A stretch of 64,000 nt of DNA. Source: Sphingomonas sp. (GTDB lineage Bacteria; Pseudomonadota; Alphaproteobacteria; Sphingomonadales; Sphingomonadaceae). This document shows positions 53,805 through 64,000 of this stretch, piece by piece; the first letter of the stretch is position 1, and each line of letters starts with the position of its first letter. The stretch covers positions 1 through 64,000 of the forward strand of contig NZ_JAQZBC010000014.1 of assembly GCF_029239295.1 (NCBI RefSeq). Direction: 5' to 3'. The translations under genes were made by a program, and so were the position numbers. Below the pieces are notes generated by a model, which was given only the letters and a program-made list of their open reading frames with translations, was not told where the DNA came from and did not search any database.

Positions 53805-54665
53805 ATGACCGAAATCACCGTCGCCGCGCTTCAGCTCGCCTTTTCCGCCGACATGGACGCCAATATCGCCAACGTCTCGCGCCTGGTGCGCGAAGCGGCG
53901 TCGCGCGGTGCCCAGGTCATCCTTCCGCCCGAACTGTTCGAGGGCGAATATTTCTGCCGGGTCGAGGATGAGGGGCTGTTCGCCAACGCGCGGCCGACTG
54001 CCGAGCATCCGGCAGTTCTTGCCATGCAGTCTCTCGCATCCGAGCTAAAGGTCTCGATCCCCACCAGTTTCTTCGAGGCGGATGGCCCGCACCATTACAA
54101 CAGCCTGGCGATGATCGGCCCCGACGGGAAGGTGCAGGGCGTCTATCGCAAGAGCCACATTCCCGATGGTCCGGGCTATGAAGAGAAATTCTATTTCCGC
54201 CCCGGCAATACCGGCTTCAAGGTCTGGGACGGCCCGGCCGAGAGCAAGGGCGCGAAGCTGGGCGTCGGCATCTGCTGGGACCAATGGTACCCCGAAACGG
54301 CGCGCGCGATGATGCTCATGGGCGCAGAAGTTCTGTTCTATCCCACCGCGATAGGCAGCGAACCTCATGACACGTCGCTGGACACCGCCCGCCTATGGCG
54401 ACGCGCAATGGTAGGCCACGCTGTGTCGAATGTCGTGCCCGTCGTCGCCGCTAATCGCATCGGCGTCGAACATGATCAGACCTTCTACGGCACCAGCTTC
54501 ATCTGCGACGAACGCGGTGACATCCTGGCGGAGCTTGGCCGTGACGAAGAAGGCGTCATCGCTGCCACCATCGATATCGACCGCGTGAAGCGCCATCGCG
54601 CCGCCTTCGGCTTCTTCCGCGATCGCCGGCCGGAATTGTACGGCCGGCTGACCGCGGACATTTGA
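53805..54665 (+). CDS. aguB: N-carbamoylputrescine amidase
   Basis: This 286-aa nitrilase-superfamily enzyme has the Glu-Lys-Cys triad: PPELFEGEYFC, YRKSHIPDGPGYEEKFYF and GVGICWDQWYPE. The sequence around the Cys and the loop AIGSEPHD are typical of AguB, which turns N-carbamoylputrescine into putrescine, CO2 and NH3. Agmatine deiminase (AguA) is not adjacent in this window. Confidence 0.92.
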   Translation: MTEITVAALQLAFSADMDANIANVSRLVREAASRGAQVILPPELFEGEYFCRVEDEGLFANARPTAEHPAVLAMQSLASELKVSIPTSFFEADGPHHYNSLAMIGPDGKVQGVYRKSHIPDGPGYEEKFYFRPGNTGFKVWDGPAESKGAKLGVGICWDQWYPETARAMMLMGAEVLFYPTAIGSEPHDTSLDTARLWRRAMVGHAVSNVVPVVAANRIGVEHDQTFYGTSFICDERGDILAELGRDEEGVIAATIDIDRVKRHRAAFGFFRDRRPELYGRLTADI

Positions 54666-54674
54666 AGCGAGGCG

Positions 54675-55865
54675 TCAGCGCCGGCTGAGGCTGGCGGCCA
54701 GTTCCACATGGGTAGACCACCGGAACTGGCCCACCGGCTGGATCCAGTCGATCTGCCAGCCGCCTTCGACCATGGTCTTCACGTCGCGGGCGAAGCTGCT
54801 GGGATTGCACGAAACATAGGCCAGCTTCGGCGCCTTTGAATTCGCCAGCGCCGCGGCCTGCTCCTTGGCACCCGCACGCGGCGGATCGATCACGATCGCG
54901 CCGAACCGGTCCAGCTCCGCCGGGGTCAGCGGCCGGCGGTACAGGTCGCGATGTTCCGTGAACACCAACCGATGCGCCCGCCCCGCAGCCGACTTCAGCG
55001 CGGTGATCGCCTCGCGCCCAGCCTCCGCCGCATAGACACGGCCCGGCATTGCCAGCGCAAAAGTGCCGAGCCCGGCGAACAGGTCCGCGACCACTCCGGC
55101 CTCTCCGACCACCTCCCGCACCGCGGCCACCAACGCGGCCTCCCCTTCGCGCGTGGCTTGCAGGAACGAAGCCGGCGGTAGGGGAACGGCAACCCCACCC
55201 AGCGTGATCGTCACCGCCTCGGGCTCCCACCGCGTCTCCGGGCCATATCCCTCGTCAAAGGCGATCCGCGCCAGTCGATTGGCTTCGGCAAAGGCGGTGA
55301 TCGCCTCGGCCGCCGCCAGTCCATCGGGCATGATCCCGTTGATCAACAGGTCGACGCCTTGGTCTGCCAGGGTGAGGTGAATGTCGAGCCGACGACGCGG
55401 GCGGAGCACATGGATCAGGCGCCGCAGTGGCGCCACCAACGCAAACAGCTCGGGCGCCAGCACATGGCATTCCGTGAGGTCGACGATCGCATGGCTCTTC
55501 TCCATCGAAAAGCCGATCCGGCCTGAGCTTTCCGCATGAAGCGTGGCGCGGCGCCGGGTACGCGGCGGCGACAAGGCCGGCAGACGGATCATTGCCTCCA
55601 GTCCTTGCGACGCCAATGCTCCGGCAACCCGGTCGACGATGAACTGGCTCCAGCTCGCATCGTCCAGATGCTGCAACTGGCAGCCCCCACATTCGGGAAA
55701 GTGCCGGCAGGGTGGCACCTGTCGATGCGGCCCCGCCTCCACCTCGCCGTTGGGCAGCAGGCGGTCGCCCGGTGCTGCAAAGGGTATATGGCGACCGTCG
55801 GCCGTCACGCCCTCGCCACGCGCCGCGACCCTCACGACCTCATCAACATCACTCACAGCAGTCAC
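54675..55865 (-). CDS. Class I SAM-dependent RNA 5-methyluridine-type methyltransferase (TrmA/RlmD family)
   Basis: This 396-aa enzyme has the [4Fe-4S] cysteines CRHFPECGGC near residue 55, then the methyltransferase domain with VVADLFAGLGTFAL, the D-PPR motif VIDPPRAGAKE and the catalytic SCNPSSFARD. It methylates uridine in rRNA or tRNA; which position is not decided. The start lies 14 nt after the NAD(P)HX repair gene. Confidence 0.9.
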   Translation of the reverse strand: MTAVSDVDEVVRVAARGEGVTADGRHIPFAAPGDRLLPNGEVEAGPHRQVPPCRHFPECGGCQLQHLDDASWSQFIVDRVAGALASQGLEAMIRLPALSPPRTRRRATLHAESSGRIGFSMEKSHAIVDLTECHVLAPELFALVAPLRRLIHVLRPRRRLDIHLTLADQGVDLLINGIMPDGLAAAEAITAFAEANRLARIAFDEGYGPETRWEPEAVTITLGGVAVPLPPASFLQATREGEAALVAAVREVVGEAGVVADLFAGLGTFALAMPGRVYAAEAGREAITALKSAAGRAHRLVFTEHRDLYRRPLTPAELDRFGAIVIDPPRAGAKEQAAALANSKAPKLAYVSCNPSSFARDVKTMVEGGWQIDWIQPVGQFRWSTHVELAASLSRR

Positions 55866-55879
55866 TCACAAGATATTGC

Positions 55880-57253
55880 TCAAACGACGAAATCTGCCGC
55901 GAGCGAGATATGGTTCACCAAGTCGTCGGCAAGGAACGCAGGTCCTGCGCGCCGCGCCGCCTCGGTGTGAAGCCACACCCCTTGGACCGCCGCCTCCATT
56001 GGCTCAAGCCCCGTCGCCAGTCTCGCGCCGATGAGCCCGGCCAGAACGTCGCCGGTTCCAGCAGTCGAGAGCCAGCTCGTGCCGCCATCGTGGACGACGG
56101 CACGTCCGTCCGGCGCGGCAATTACTGTGTCCGCGCCCTTGTACACGACCACCGAGCCGGCCCGCTGCGCCGCTGAGATGGCGCGATCTATCTTGCTCCC
56201 CGCTTCACTGCCGAACATGGCCACAAATTCCCCGGCGTGCGGGGTCAGGATGGCCGGTCCCTGCAGCCTACGCTCGCCCATGCAATGCAGCGCGTCGCCA
56301 TCCACCACTAGCGGCCGGCCCGCGCCGAGCGCCGCCTCCAGTCGCTCCCGCGCCCGGTCATCGCGCCCCAGCCCCGGCCCGACAACAATTGCCCTGATTC
56401 GATCGTCAGTCAGCGCCTCGGGCGTGAACCGTCGCCGGACAATGGCGTGCGGCAGCCGGTCGGTGGCACTCCCCAGCAGCAGCACATAGCCAGCGCCGCC
56501 CCGCCCCGCCGCCGTTGCCGCCAGCGCGCCGGCGCCAGGCATCGCCCCGGCAACCACGGCCACCATGCCGCGCGAATATTTGTGGGCCGACGCATCCGGC
56601 GCGCGGATCACGGGCGCAGAAGACACGCGAGCATTGCTCCGCGCCTCCAATCCGATCTCGAGCAGCCGAATAGCCCCGCACCGCGCGGCGGACGGCTGAA
56701 GCACATGCGCCGGCTTGACGGCCCCCATCGCGAGCGTGAGATCGACCCGCGGCAAATCGGACAGGCACGCCCCATCGTCGGTCGACACCCCGCTTGGCAC
56801 GTCCACGGCGATCGACATGCGCGTGGCCTGGAGCAAGCGCCGCAGCGGCACCGCGACCGCGTCGCCAAGCGGGCGCGACAGCCCGATGCCGAACACCGCA
56901 TCCAGAACGATCGGTGCCGGGGCCGCCTCGGCCAGCGGCTCTATCAACCCCTCCCATCGGCCACAAGCAGCGCTCGCCTGCGGCGTGGTGGCGGGAGCGA
57001 TGCTCGCGACCCGTACCGGCAATCCGGCGCGGCGCAGGGCGGCTGCTGCGACATAGCCGTCGCCACCATTGTTGCCCGGGCCGCACAGAACCAGCACCTC
57101 GGCCCCGGCGGTGAGGCGACGTACCTGCTCCGCCACCGCAGCGCCGGCGCGCGCCATCAGCTCTTCCGCGCTCACCCCCGCCGCAATCGCGTCAGCCTCT
57201 GCGCGGCGGGTCTCGTCCGCCGTCAGGACGGGCTGTCCTTCGATACGGATCAC
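55880..57253 (-). CDS. nnrD: Bifunctional NAD(P)HX epimerase/dehydratase
   Basis: This 457-aa enzyme has an N-terminal YjeF_N epimerase (LCGPGNNGGDGYVAA) and a C-terminal ADP/ATP-dependent dehydratase (LTPHAGEFVAMFG, GTGDVLAGLIGA). It repairs hydrated NADH and NADPH. GTG 57253 overlaps the lipoprotein stop by four bases, so expression is coupled to ilvD and the lipoprotein. Confidence 0.94.
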   Translation of the reverse strand: MIRIEGQPVLTADETRRAEADAIAAGVSAEELMARAGAAVAEQVRRLTAGAEVLVLCGPGNNGGDGYVAAAALRRAGLPVRVASIAPATTPQASAACGRWEGLIEPLAEAAPAPIVLDAVFGIGLSRPLGDAVAVPLRRLLQATRMSIAVDVPSGVSTDDGACLSDLPRVDLTLAMGAVKPAHVLQPSAARCGAIRLLEIGLEARSNARVSSAPVIRAPDASAHKYSRGMVAVVAGAMPGAGALAATAAGRGGAGYVLLLGSATDRLPHAIVRRRFTPEALTDDRIRAIVVGPGLGRDDRARERLEAALGAGRPLVVDGDALHCMGERRLQGPAILTPHAGEFVAMFGSEAGSKIDRAISAAQRAGSVVVYKGADTVIAAPDGRAVVHDGGTSWLSTAGTGDVLAGLIGARLATGLEPMEAAVQGVWLHTEAARRAGPAFLADDLVNHISLAADFVV

Positions 57254-57645
57254 CGCACATCCCCGCGAATAGTGGCGGGCAGCCGGTAGCGATCATCGGC
57301 TATCGACACTTCGATCAGATTCCCTGCGATCAAGGCCACCGTCGCCGGATCTGCCCCATCCGCAGCAGTAACGCCGCGCCCGTCCTGGGTGACCAGAAGC
57401 CGACGAAAGCCACCGTCAGGATGGCGCATCGTCAGCACCACCCGGCCGGCGGCCTCGGCCCGATCGACCATGCACGAGGCCGCGAAGGATACCGCGCCGG
57501 CCAGCGCGCAAGGCACGCCCGGCCGCTGGGCGGCTTGGACCGGTGACTCGATCCGTGCCGTCACCGTCGGCTGACGGTCCGTTGCTGGCTCACCGCACGC
57601 CGCGAGCATGAGCAGCAGCAGCGGGCTAGATATCCGCGTAGACAT
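57250..57645 (-). CDS. Unknown lipoprotein between ilvD and nnrD
   Basis: From ATG 57645 this 131-aa protein has a lipobox LAAC (Cys17), then a beta-rich domain with two cysteines ([13 protein letters not shown]) and a C-terminal strand pair. It starts inside the end of ilvD (20-nt overlap) and ends in a GTGA overlap with nnrD, giving a tightly coupled trio. No family recognised. Confidence 0.7.
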   Translation of the reverse strand: MSTRISSPLLLLMLAACGEPATDRQPTVTARIESPVQAAQRPGVPCALAGAVSFAASCMVDRAEAAGRVVLTMRHPDGGFRRLLVTQDGRGVTAADGADPATVALIAGNLIEVSIADDRYRLPATIRGDVR

Positions 57646-59347
57646 GGCGTTCGGCGGCGGCTCCCGGGTGCGTGACGGCTCCCTTGTACGCCGGACCGAC
57701 GTTCTGCGCATAGCGCCACAATGCACCCGATCCGTAGTCCGTTTGCCGCGGCTTCCAGGCGGTGCGGCGTGCCTCAAGCACGTCGGCACTCACCAGCAGG
57801 TCGATAGTGCCAGCCTCCGCATCGATCCGGATCGTGTCGCCATCCTCGACCAACGCGATCGGCCCGCCCTCCGCAGCCTCCGGGCCGACATGCCCGATGC
57901 AGAAGCCGCGCGTCGCGCCAGAGAACCGCCCGTCGGTGATCAGCGCCACCTTCTCACCCATGCCAAGTCCATACAACGCCGCCGTCGTGGACAGCATCTC
58001 GCGCATCCCCGGGCCACCCTTTGGCCCTTCGTAGCGGATGATGATGACCTCACCTTCCTGAATCTGGCGATGCTCGACTGCCTGGAACGCGTCTTCCTCG
58101 CAGTCGAAGCAGCGCGCGGGCCCTTCGAACTGCAACCGGTGCATCCCGGCAACCTTCACGATCGCCCCGTCGGGCGCCAGCGATCCGCGCAAACCGACCA
58201 CGCCGCCCGTCGCGGTGATCGGCGTTTTGGCGTCATAGATCACCTTCTGATCCTGGTTCCACGTCACCTGATCGATGTTCTCGCCCAGCGTCTTGCCGGT
58301 GACGGTCATGCACTCTCCGTGCAGCAGCCCCTCGGCGAGCAGGGACTTCATCAGCATGTAGGCGCCGCCGGCCTCATACATGTCCTTGGCCACATATTGG
58401 CCGCCCGGCTTCAGATCGGCGCAATAAGGCGTCGATTTGAAGATTTCCGCGACATCGAACAGGTCGAACGAAATCCCCGCCTCATGCGCCATCGCAGGCA
58501 GGTGAAGCGCACCATTGGTCGAACCACCGGTTGCCGCCACGATACGCGCGGCATTCTCGAACGCCTCCCGCGTGCAGATGTCGCGAGGGCGAACATTGGT
58601 GGCGAGAAGCTCCATGACCTGAGCGCCGGCGGCCACAGCAATCTGTTCGCGCGTGGTGTAAGGCGCGGGCACCATGTTGCTGTTCGGCAACGACAAACCA
58701 ATGGCCTCGGCGACACACGCCATCGTGTTGGCGGTATATTGCCCACCGCATGCGCCATGCCCCGGGCACGCCACCTTCTCGAGCGCATGCACCTCCTCGA
58801 TCGGACAGGCGCCCGCAGCGTGCCGGCCGACGACTTCGAACACGTCGACCACCGTTACGTCCCGACCTTGGTAGCGGCCGGGCAGGATGGATCCGCCATA
58901 GACGAAGATCGAGGGGATATTCAGGCGCAGCATCGCCATCATCATGCCCGGCAGCGATTTGTCGCAACCGGCAAAGGCCACCAGCGCGTCATAGCAATGT
59001 CCGCGCACGGACAATTCGACCGAGTCGGCGATGACTTCGCGGCTGACGAGGCTGGACTTCATCCCCTGATGACCCATCGCGATTCCGTCGGTAACGGTGA
59101 TGGTGTTGAACCGGCGGGGCATACCGCCCCCCTGCTCCACCCCGCGCCGCGCCGCATCCGCCTGCGCATCCAGCGTGGTGTTGCACGGCGCGCTGTCATT
59201 GCCAGCGCTGGCCAATGCCACGAACGGCCGGGCGATCTCTTCTTCACTAAGGCCCATTGCATAATAATAGCTGCGATGGGGCGCCCGCTCGGGGCCGACG
59301 GACACATGGCGGCTGGGCAACCGCGCCTTGTCAAAACGTTGGGTCAT
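57626..59347 (-). CDS. ilvD: Dihydroxy-acid dehydratase
   Basis: This 573-aa enzyme of branched-chain amino acid synthesis dehydrates 2,3-dihydroxy-acids to 2-keto acids. Fe-S cysteines are in [15 protein letters not shown] and [20 protein letters not shown] and [10 protein letters not shown] are also conserved. ATG 59347 is used; an extension to 59383 lacks support. Confidence 0.96.
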   Translation of the reverse strand: MTQRFDKARLPSRHVSVGPERAPHRSYYYAMGLSEEEIARPFVALASAGNDSAPCNTTLDAQADAARRGVEQGGGMPRRFNTITVTDGIAMGHQGMKSSLVSREVIADSVELSVRGHCYDALVAFAGCDKSLPGMMMAMLRLNIPSIFVYGGSILPGRYQGRDVTVVDVFEVVGRHAAGACPIEEVHALEKVACPGHGACGGQYTANTMACVAEAIGLSLPNSNMVPAPYTTREQIAVAAGAQVMELLATNVRPRDICTREAFENAARIVAATGGSTNGALHLPAMAHEAGISFDLFDVAEIFKSTPYCADLKPGGQYVAKDMYEAGGAYMLMKSLLAEGLLHGECMTVTGKTLGENIDQVTWNQDQKVIYDAKTPITATGGVVGLRGSLAPDGAIVKVAGMHRLQFEGPARCFDCEEDAFQAVEHRQIQEGEVIIIRYEGPKGGPGMREMLSTTAALYGLGMGEKVALITDGRFSGATRGFCIGHVGPEAAEGGPIALVEDGDTIRIDAEAGTIDLLVSADVLEARRTAWKPRQTDYGSGALWRYAQNVGPAYKGAVTHPGAAAERHVYADI

Positions 59348-59435
59348 GGAAGGCTCGCTATGCTGGGATGCTTCGGCGAGCAAGCATTGAACGTGAGAGG
59401 GCGCTCAAAAGACCTAAAATAATGACGTCATCAAT

Positions 59436-59780
59436 TTATAGAGCGTCGAGCGCCTTCTCGACACCGTCCAGCGTGAACGGCTTTTGCAGGATCGGCCGTC
59501 CGCGAAACTCGTCAGCGATCATGTCATCGGCGCCGCCGGTGGCGAAGACGAACGGGACGTTCCGCTCCGCCAGAGCTGCCGCGATCGGCCAGCTCTTCTC
59601 GCCCCCGCGCAGGTTCACGTCCAAGATGGCGCATTCGAAGCCGCCGGCCTCGACAAGCGGCAATGCCGCCTCGACCGAGTCCGCCGTTCCGGCGCACTGA
59701 CGATCCAAGGCGTCGAGGAAATCCTCAAGCATCATAGCGATAAGAGGCTCATCTTCGACGAGCAGGACGCGGCTAGTCAT
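59436..59780 (-). CDS. Single-domain response regulator
   Basis: The 114-aa receiver has the acidic pair ED near residues 9-10, phospho-Asp in AILDVNLRGG, Thr (FATGG) and Lys (QKPF). There is no output domain, so it relays phosphate or acts by binding, as DivK- or CheY-like proteins do. It lies after cckA on the same strand, 68 nt downstream, but resembles the FATGYG-type stand-alone receivers of sphingomonads rather than CpdR. ATG 59783 is an alternative. Confidence 0.85.
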   Translation of the reverse strand: MTSRVLLVEDEPLIAMMLEDFLDALDRQCAGTADSVEAALPLVEAGGFECAILDVNLRGGEKSWPIAAALAERNVPFVFATGGADDMIADEFRGRPILQKPFTLDGVEKALDAL

Positions 59781-59848
59781 CATTTGCCCTTAGAGCGCGA
59801 TCGCTGTTCCCGCAATGTCCCCGGCGCAGGATCGTGTAACATTGTGCG

Positions 59849-62242
59849 TCAGCTGCGCTGCTCAAGTGCCTCCCGCGCGGCCTCCGCCAATTGCTGAACC
59901 GAGAAGGGCTTGGGAATGAACGCCACGTTCTCGATATCGATCGATCGGCGGAGCTGTTCTTCGGCATAGCCGGACATGAACAGGATCGGCAGGTCGGGGT
60001 AGCGCAGCCGGATTCGTCGCGCCATGGTGGGGCCGTCCATTGCCGGCATCACCACATCGCTAACCAGCAGGTCAGGTCGGGGATGCTGCTCGATCAGTTC
60101 GAGCGCGATCTCGCCGTTCTCCGCCGCGAGCACCGTATAGCCCTGCCGGATAAGCGCCCGCTCGGCCACCGCACGTACCATGTCTTCATCCTCCACCAGC
60201 AGCACGGTACCAGTGCCCCAGAGCTCTGCCGGCTTCACCTTCGGCGCCGCCTTGCGTGGCGTCACCGGCTCGCCGCTGGCATGGACCGGCAGATAGATGG
60301 TGAACGTCGCCCCCTGCCCTGGCTTAGAATCGGCAAAGATATAGCCGCCGGATTGTTTGACGATGCCGTAGACGGTGGAGAGGCCCAGACCCGTCCCCTT
60401 GCCGACCTCCTTCGTCGTGAAAAACGGCTCAAAGATCTTCGGCAGGTCGTCAGGCGAGATGCCCGAACCCGTGTCGGAGATTTCCAGCGCAGTATATTCG
60501 CCCACCGGCATGATGTCAGGGCCACGGCGGCGGATCTCGCCGGTCGTCGCCATCCGCGTCTGGATCATGAGCTTGCCGCCGCCGTGCGGGTATTTGGCAG
60601 CCATGGCGTCACGCGCATTGACTGCCAGATTGACGACGACCTGCTCCAGCTGGCCCGGATCGGCGCGCACCGGCCCTAGGTTGCGCCCATGCCGCACTTC
60701 CAGCGTCACCATTTCGCCCAGCAACCGCTTGAGCAGATTCGATACTTCGGAGACGACGTCGGGAAGTTGCAGGATCTGCGGCCGAAGCGTCTGCTGGCGC
60801 GAAAAAGCCAGCAACTGGCGGGTCAGCGCAGCGGCGCGATTGGAATTGTTCCGCACCTGCTGGATATCATCATAGTCGCTGTCGCCCGGCGAATGACGCA
60901 TCAGCATCAGGTCGCAATGGCCTATGATGGCGGTCAGGATGTTGTTGAAATCGTGTGCGACGCCTCCCGCGAGCTGGCCGACAGCCTGCATCTTCGTCGC
61001 CTGGGCCACTTCGCGTTTCAGCCGGGTTTCCTCGTTATTCTCCTTCAGGCTGAGAACAACCGCGGCATCGCCCAGCCCGCGCGCGCCGGCAATCGAGAGG
61101 ACGACGGGCTCCTCCGGCAGATCACGCAGCCGCACCGCTATGGCGGTTACGTGCGCCGCGCCGCCGCCGGCAAAGCGCCGCACCGCATCAGCCACAGCGG
61201 CCTTGTCCTCACGCACCACGAGGTCGCCGGGGTAAAGCGGCGGCGCGGCGCGATCGACCGCCGCGGCTCGGATGAAGGCATCGTTCATCTCGATGAACCG
61301 GCCATCCCGATCCACTAGCGCGATACCCAGAGGCATAAGCTGGACGAGGGTGCGGATATGCGCGGCGGCGCCACCACCGAAACGGACAGGTGCCTCTTCC
61401 TCGTCAAGCAGCGCCACAAGGATCGGCGACCCTTCAAGATCGGAGAACGGCACTTGGACCAGCCGCAGCGGATTGCCCTCTCGGCCCTCACGCTCGAACC
61501 GGATCAATCCGCGCGCATCGGTCACCAGGAAGCGGGCGAAGTCCGCGCCTTCGACCGATGCCTCCGCATGGCCCATCGCCCGCATCCGGAGCACCGGGTC
61601 GGCGGAAAGCACGCGTCCGTCGGGCGTGAGCAGCGCGGCCATGATGCCCGATTCGGCGAGACGTTGACCGAGCGAGCCGGATAACGCCTGCGCGAGCACA
61701 CGGCTGCTGTCGGATTCCATCGCGGAGGCGGCACGCCAGACCAGCAGATCCTCGCGCTGCCCGGCGCGAAGCACATCGAAGGAGATGGCACGCCCCGCCA
61801 CCTCAGCGCGCTCCACTCGGGCACGACCGTCGCGCCACGCGGCTCGGCCGGCAGCTGCCAATGCGCCGACGCCGGCCTCCCCGATCGGCAGGCCGGGCGG
61901 GGCTGACAGACCGCCGAACATGTCCTCAAACCGATCATTGGCGCAGACCAGACGCCCGGCGCGATCCGTCACCGCCAGGGCGTCATTGCTCTCCTGCGCC
62001 AAGGCACGAACCAACTGCCAGTCGACGGCTGGCTCCGGTGCCGGCTTCTCCGGTGCCAGCGCGCGCCAGCCGACGGCCGCGCCGCCTAATACAATGCCCG
62101 CCGCGAGGAAGCCGGTGGCGACAACGGGATCCCCAATCACCCACAGGATCACCGCGGCCGCCAGGATGCCCGCGCCGAGCGCAACAATCAGCGCCATGCG
62201 CGGCGTCAGTCGGGACAGGTTTTCAGGGAGCAGCGTCGCCAT
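59849..62242 (-). CDS. cckA: Cell-cycle histidine kinase/phosphatase CckA
   Basis: This 797-aa hybrid kinase has two N-terminal membrane helices (about 13-60), two PAS-like domains, HisKA with [17 protein letters not shown], HATPase ([34 protein letters not shown]) and a C-terminal receiver with DVVMPAMDG. CckA feeds the ChpT-CtrA relay in alphaproteobacteria. The length is in the range of Caulobacter CckA (691 aa) plus extra PAS sequence. ChpT and CtrA are not in the window. Confidence 0.95.
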   Translation of the reverse strand: MATLLPENLSRLTPRMALIVALGAGILAAAVILWVIGDPVVATGFLAAGIVLGGAAVGWRALAPEKPAPEPAVDWQLVRALAQESNDALAVTDRAGRLVCANDRFEDMFGGLSAPPGLPIGEAGVGALAAAGRAAWRDGRARVERAEVAGRAISFDVLRAGQREDLLVWRAASAMESDSSRVLAQALSGSLGQRLAESGIMAALLTPDGRVLSADPVLRMRAMGHAEASVEGADFARFLVTDARGLIRFEREGREGNPLRLVQVPFSDLEGSPILVALLDEEEAPVRFGGGAAAHIRTLVQLMPLGIALVDRDGRFIEMNDAFIRAAAVDRAAPPLYPGDLVVREDKAAVADAVRRFAGGGAAHVTAIAVRLRDLPEEPVVLSIAGARGLGDAAVVLSLKENNEETRLKREVAQATKMQAVGQLAGGVAHDFNNILTAIIGHCDLMLMRHSPGDSDYDDIQQVRNNSNRAAALTRQLLAFSRQQTLRPQILQLPDVVSEVSNLLKRLLGEMVTLEVRHGRNLGPVRADPGQLEQVVVNLAVNARDAMAAKYPHGGGKLMIQTRMATTGEIRRRGPDIMPVGEYTALEISDTGSGISPDDLPKIFEPFFTTKEVGKGTGLGLSTVYGIVKQSGGYIFADSKPGQGATFTIYLPVHASGEPVTPRKAAPKVKPAELWGTGTVLLVEDEDMVRAVAERALIRQGYTVLAAENGEIALELIEQHPRPDLLVSDVVMPAMDGPTMARRIRLRYPDLPILFMSGYAEEQLRRSIDIENVAFIPKPFSVQQLAEAAREALEQRS

Positions 62243-62301
62243 CCGCCCAACCCTTCGATCCGCGCCGCGGCCGCGTCAAGCAGGCCGCGGCGGGAAGGAG
62301 G

Positions 62302-64000
62302 TCACCAGATGCGAACGCGCTGGTCGTTGGTGAGGAACAGCTTCTGCCCCGGCCGCACGCCGAACGAATTGTACCAGGCATCGACATTGCGGACGATGTT
62401 GGCGCGCTGCATGCCCGGCGAGTGCGGATCGGACAGCAGGATCTGACGCAGGATCGGCTCGCGATACTTGGTCCGCCATACCTGGCCCCAGCCCAGGTAG
62501 AAGCGCTGGTCGCCCGTGGTGCCGTCGATCACCGGCGCCTTCTTGCCGTCCAACGACAAGCGATAAGCATCATGCGCGACGATCAACCCCGCCAGGTCGG
62601 CGATGTTTTCGCCCAGCGTCAGCGCACCCTGGACATGCTGGCCGGGCAGCGGCTCATAGGCATCATATTGCGCGACCAGCCGATCGGTGAACGTCTTGAA
62701 CCGGGCAACGTCCTGCTCGGTCCACCAGTCGGTCAGCTTGCCGTTCACGTCATATTTGCGGCCCTGATCATCGAAATGATGGCTGATCTCGTGGCCAATG
62801 ACAGCGCCGATACCGCCGTAATTGACCGCGGGGTCGGCCTTTGGATCGAAGAATGGCGGCTGCAGGATCGCCGCCGGGAAGACGATCTCGTTCATCGTCG
62901 GATTGGCATAGGCGTTGATGGTCATCGGGTTCATGAACCACTCGCCCCGATCGATCGGCTTGCCCAGCTTGTCGATATTGCGCTGAAACTCGAACTCATT
63001 GGCGCGCGCAACATTGCCGACCAGGTCGTCGCGGCGGATTTCCAGCGCGCTATAGTCGCGCCAAGTGTCGGGATATCCGATCTTCGGCGTGAAGGCGGCC
63101 AGCTTCGCCAGTGCCTTCTGCTTGGTTTCGGGCGCCATCCACTCCAGCTTTTTCAGCCGCTCGCCCATGGAGGCGATAATATTGCGCACCAGTTCGTCGG
63201 CAGCAGCCTTCGATTCCGGCGGGAAGTATCGCGCGACATAGGCCTTGCCGACGTCCTCGCCCAATTGCTCGCTCACCAGATCGACGCCGCGCTTCCAGCG
63301 CGCCTGCTGCTCGGGCGCACCGGTCAGCTCGGTACCGTAGAAGGCGAAGCGGGTGTCGTCGAAATCCTTCGACAGGTACCGCGCGTAGCTCGACAGCGTG
63401 CGCAGCAGCAGATGGTCCTTCAGCACCGGCAGCGGCGTTTCCGCCCACACCTTCGCCTCGCCGGTGAAAGCGGATGGCTGCGCCACCAGCATCGGCGCAT
63501 CGGTTGGAATACCAGCGCCTTCGAAGTATTGCGCCCACTCGTAGCCCGGCGCACGGGCGTTCAATTCCTCAAACGTCAGCTTGTTATAGACCTTGTCCGC
63601 GTCACGGCTGTCGATCCGCGTCCAATGCGCAGCGGCAAGCGCCTTCTCCATCGCAACCACGGCCGCGGCACGAGCATCGGCGTTCGGTTCGCCGGCCAGC
63701 GTCAGCATCTTGGCCAGATACGCCTGGTACGCCGTGCGGTTGGCGGCCAGCTTGGCATCGTCCTTCAGATAATAATCGCGGTCAGGAAGGCCTAGGCCGG
63801 ACTGCCCGAAGACCACGGCATAGGTTTCGGGATCCTTGTCGTCCTGATTGACGTACATGCTGAACAAGGTGCCGACACCGCGCCGCTGCATGCGTCCGGC
63901 TTCTGCGGCCAGCGCCGCCTTGCTGGACGCGCCCTTGATCGCGGCGATCCACGGCTGAACCGGCGTCACACCCTTGGCATTGACGGCCGCCTCGTCGAGG
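62302..64000 (-). CDS. M13-family (neprilysin-like) metallopeptidase, 5' end cut off
   Basis: The gene runs off the right edge; 565 C-terminal residues are visible, of a usual about 680-700. The zinc site HEISHH (HExxH) in VIGHEISHHFDDQG and the third ligand Glu in GENIADLAGL are present, as are NAYANP for substrate binding and the C-terminal RVRIW. Such peptidases (PepO-like) are normally exported; the signal peptide would be outside the window. It is 60 nt from cckA on the same strand. Confidence 0.93.
   Translation of the reverse strand, partial: LDEAAVNAKGVTPVQPWIAAIKGASSKAALAAEAGRMQRRGVGTLFSMYVNQDDKDPETYAVVFGQSGLGLPDRDYYLKDDAKLAANRTAYQAYLAKMLTLAGEPNADARAAAVVAMEKALAAAHWTRIDSRDADKVYNKLTFEELNARAPGYEWAQYFEGAGIPTDAPMLVAQPSAFTGEAKVWAETPLPVLKDHLLLRTLSSYARYLSKDFDDTRFAFYGTELTGAPEQQARWKRGVDLVSEQLGEDVGKAYVARYFPPESKAAADELVRNIIASMGERLKKLEWMAPETKQKALAKLAAFTPKIGYPDTWRDYSALEIRRDDLVGNVARANEFEFQRNIDKLGKPIDRGEWFMNPMTINAYANPTMNEIVFPAAILQPPFFDPKADPAVNYGGIGAVIGHEISHHFDDQGRKYDVNGKLTDWWTEQDVARFKTFTDRLVAQYDAYEPLPGQHVQGALTLGENIADLAGLIVAHDAYRLSLDGKKAPVIDGTTGDQRFYLGWGQVWRTKYREPILRQILLSDPHSPGMQRANIVRNVDAWYNSFGVRPGQKLFLTNDQRVRIW

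Noticed and set aside
57608..59422. 604-codon plus-strand frame opposite ilvD
   Set aside because: Antisense to a well-conserved enzyme; no family features.
61861..63795. 644-codon plus-strand frame over cckA and the M13 peptidase
   Set aside because: Spans two real genes in antisense; no protein-like pattern.

Overview
The window looks like a chromosome segment of a high-GC alphaproteobacterium of the Sphingomonas group. The grounds are the CckA cell-cycle kinase, a split PntAA/PntAB/PntB transhydrogenase led by a tiny aa3-oxidase subunit IV gene, FnrL-type Fe-S regulators with C-x2-C-x7-C clusters, a Coq4-type protein, TonB-dependent receptors, and dense GC-rich genes on both strands. Genus is inference; no rRNA is present.

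Region 1 (1 to about 12.6 kb) is accessory-looking: loosely packed, with gene-free stretches near or above 1 kb. Its centre is a one-strand (minus) cluster read as a cobalt-type thiocyanate hydrolase system. In transcription order it holds a TonB-dependent receptor, a fused beta-alpha subunit (scnB+scnA in one 284-aa chain), the catalytic gamma subunit scnC with the CTLCSC claw followed by Tyr-Pro-Arg, a small maturation protein, a HupE/UreJ metal permease, an unknown 103-aa protein, a TauE/SafE anion exporter and the start of an Amt ammonium channel. The set fits SCN- + 2 H2O -> COS + NH3 + OH-, with cobalt uptake and handling of nitrogen and sulfur products. A ClC anion transporter lies upstream on the same strand. 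A NylB-like serine hydrolase and a non-coding stretch with a 44-bp palindrome and an orphan terminator follow.

Region 2 (12.6-23.3 kb) is a low-oxygen respiration module: cytochrome bd oxidase cydA-cydB-cydX (cydX is a 40-aa gene), the CydDC exporter, oxygen-independent hemN, OmpW, an unknown 178-aa protein, and two FNR paralogues of equal length (236 aa). Three FNR-type boxes (TTGAT/C-N4-GTCAA) sit upstream of the unknown gene, between cydA and cydD, and between hemN and ompW, so the module can be read as one regulon.

Region 3 (23.3-40 kb) carries a PaaI-type thioesterase, tRNA-Arg(ACG), a glycosyltransferase/flippase/DUF2141 operon beside a phospholipase D-like protein and a radical SAM enzyme, tRNA-Val(TAC), a frameshifted winged-helix regulator behind two identical-type operators, the pnt operon, an NtrC-like regulator with GAFAGA instead of GAFTGA, a B3 metallo-beta-lactamase with Glu in place of the first zinc His, a HAD hydrolase, Coq4 and a cold-shock protein.

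Region 4 (40-64 kb) is mostly housekeeping: recF, an MFS permease, gyrB, a UbiB-type kinase, a serine hydrolase, a LysR regulator, a P1 (DmpA-like) peptidase, an SDR, N-carbamoylputrescine amidase, then a minus-strand series ilvD - lipoprotein - NAD(P)HX repair enzyme - RNA methyltransferase, a single-domain response regulator, CckA, and an M13 metallopeptidase cut by the window end.
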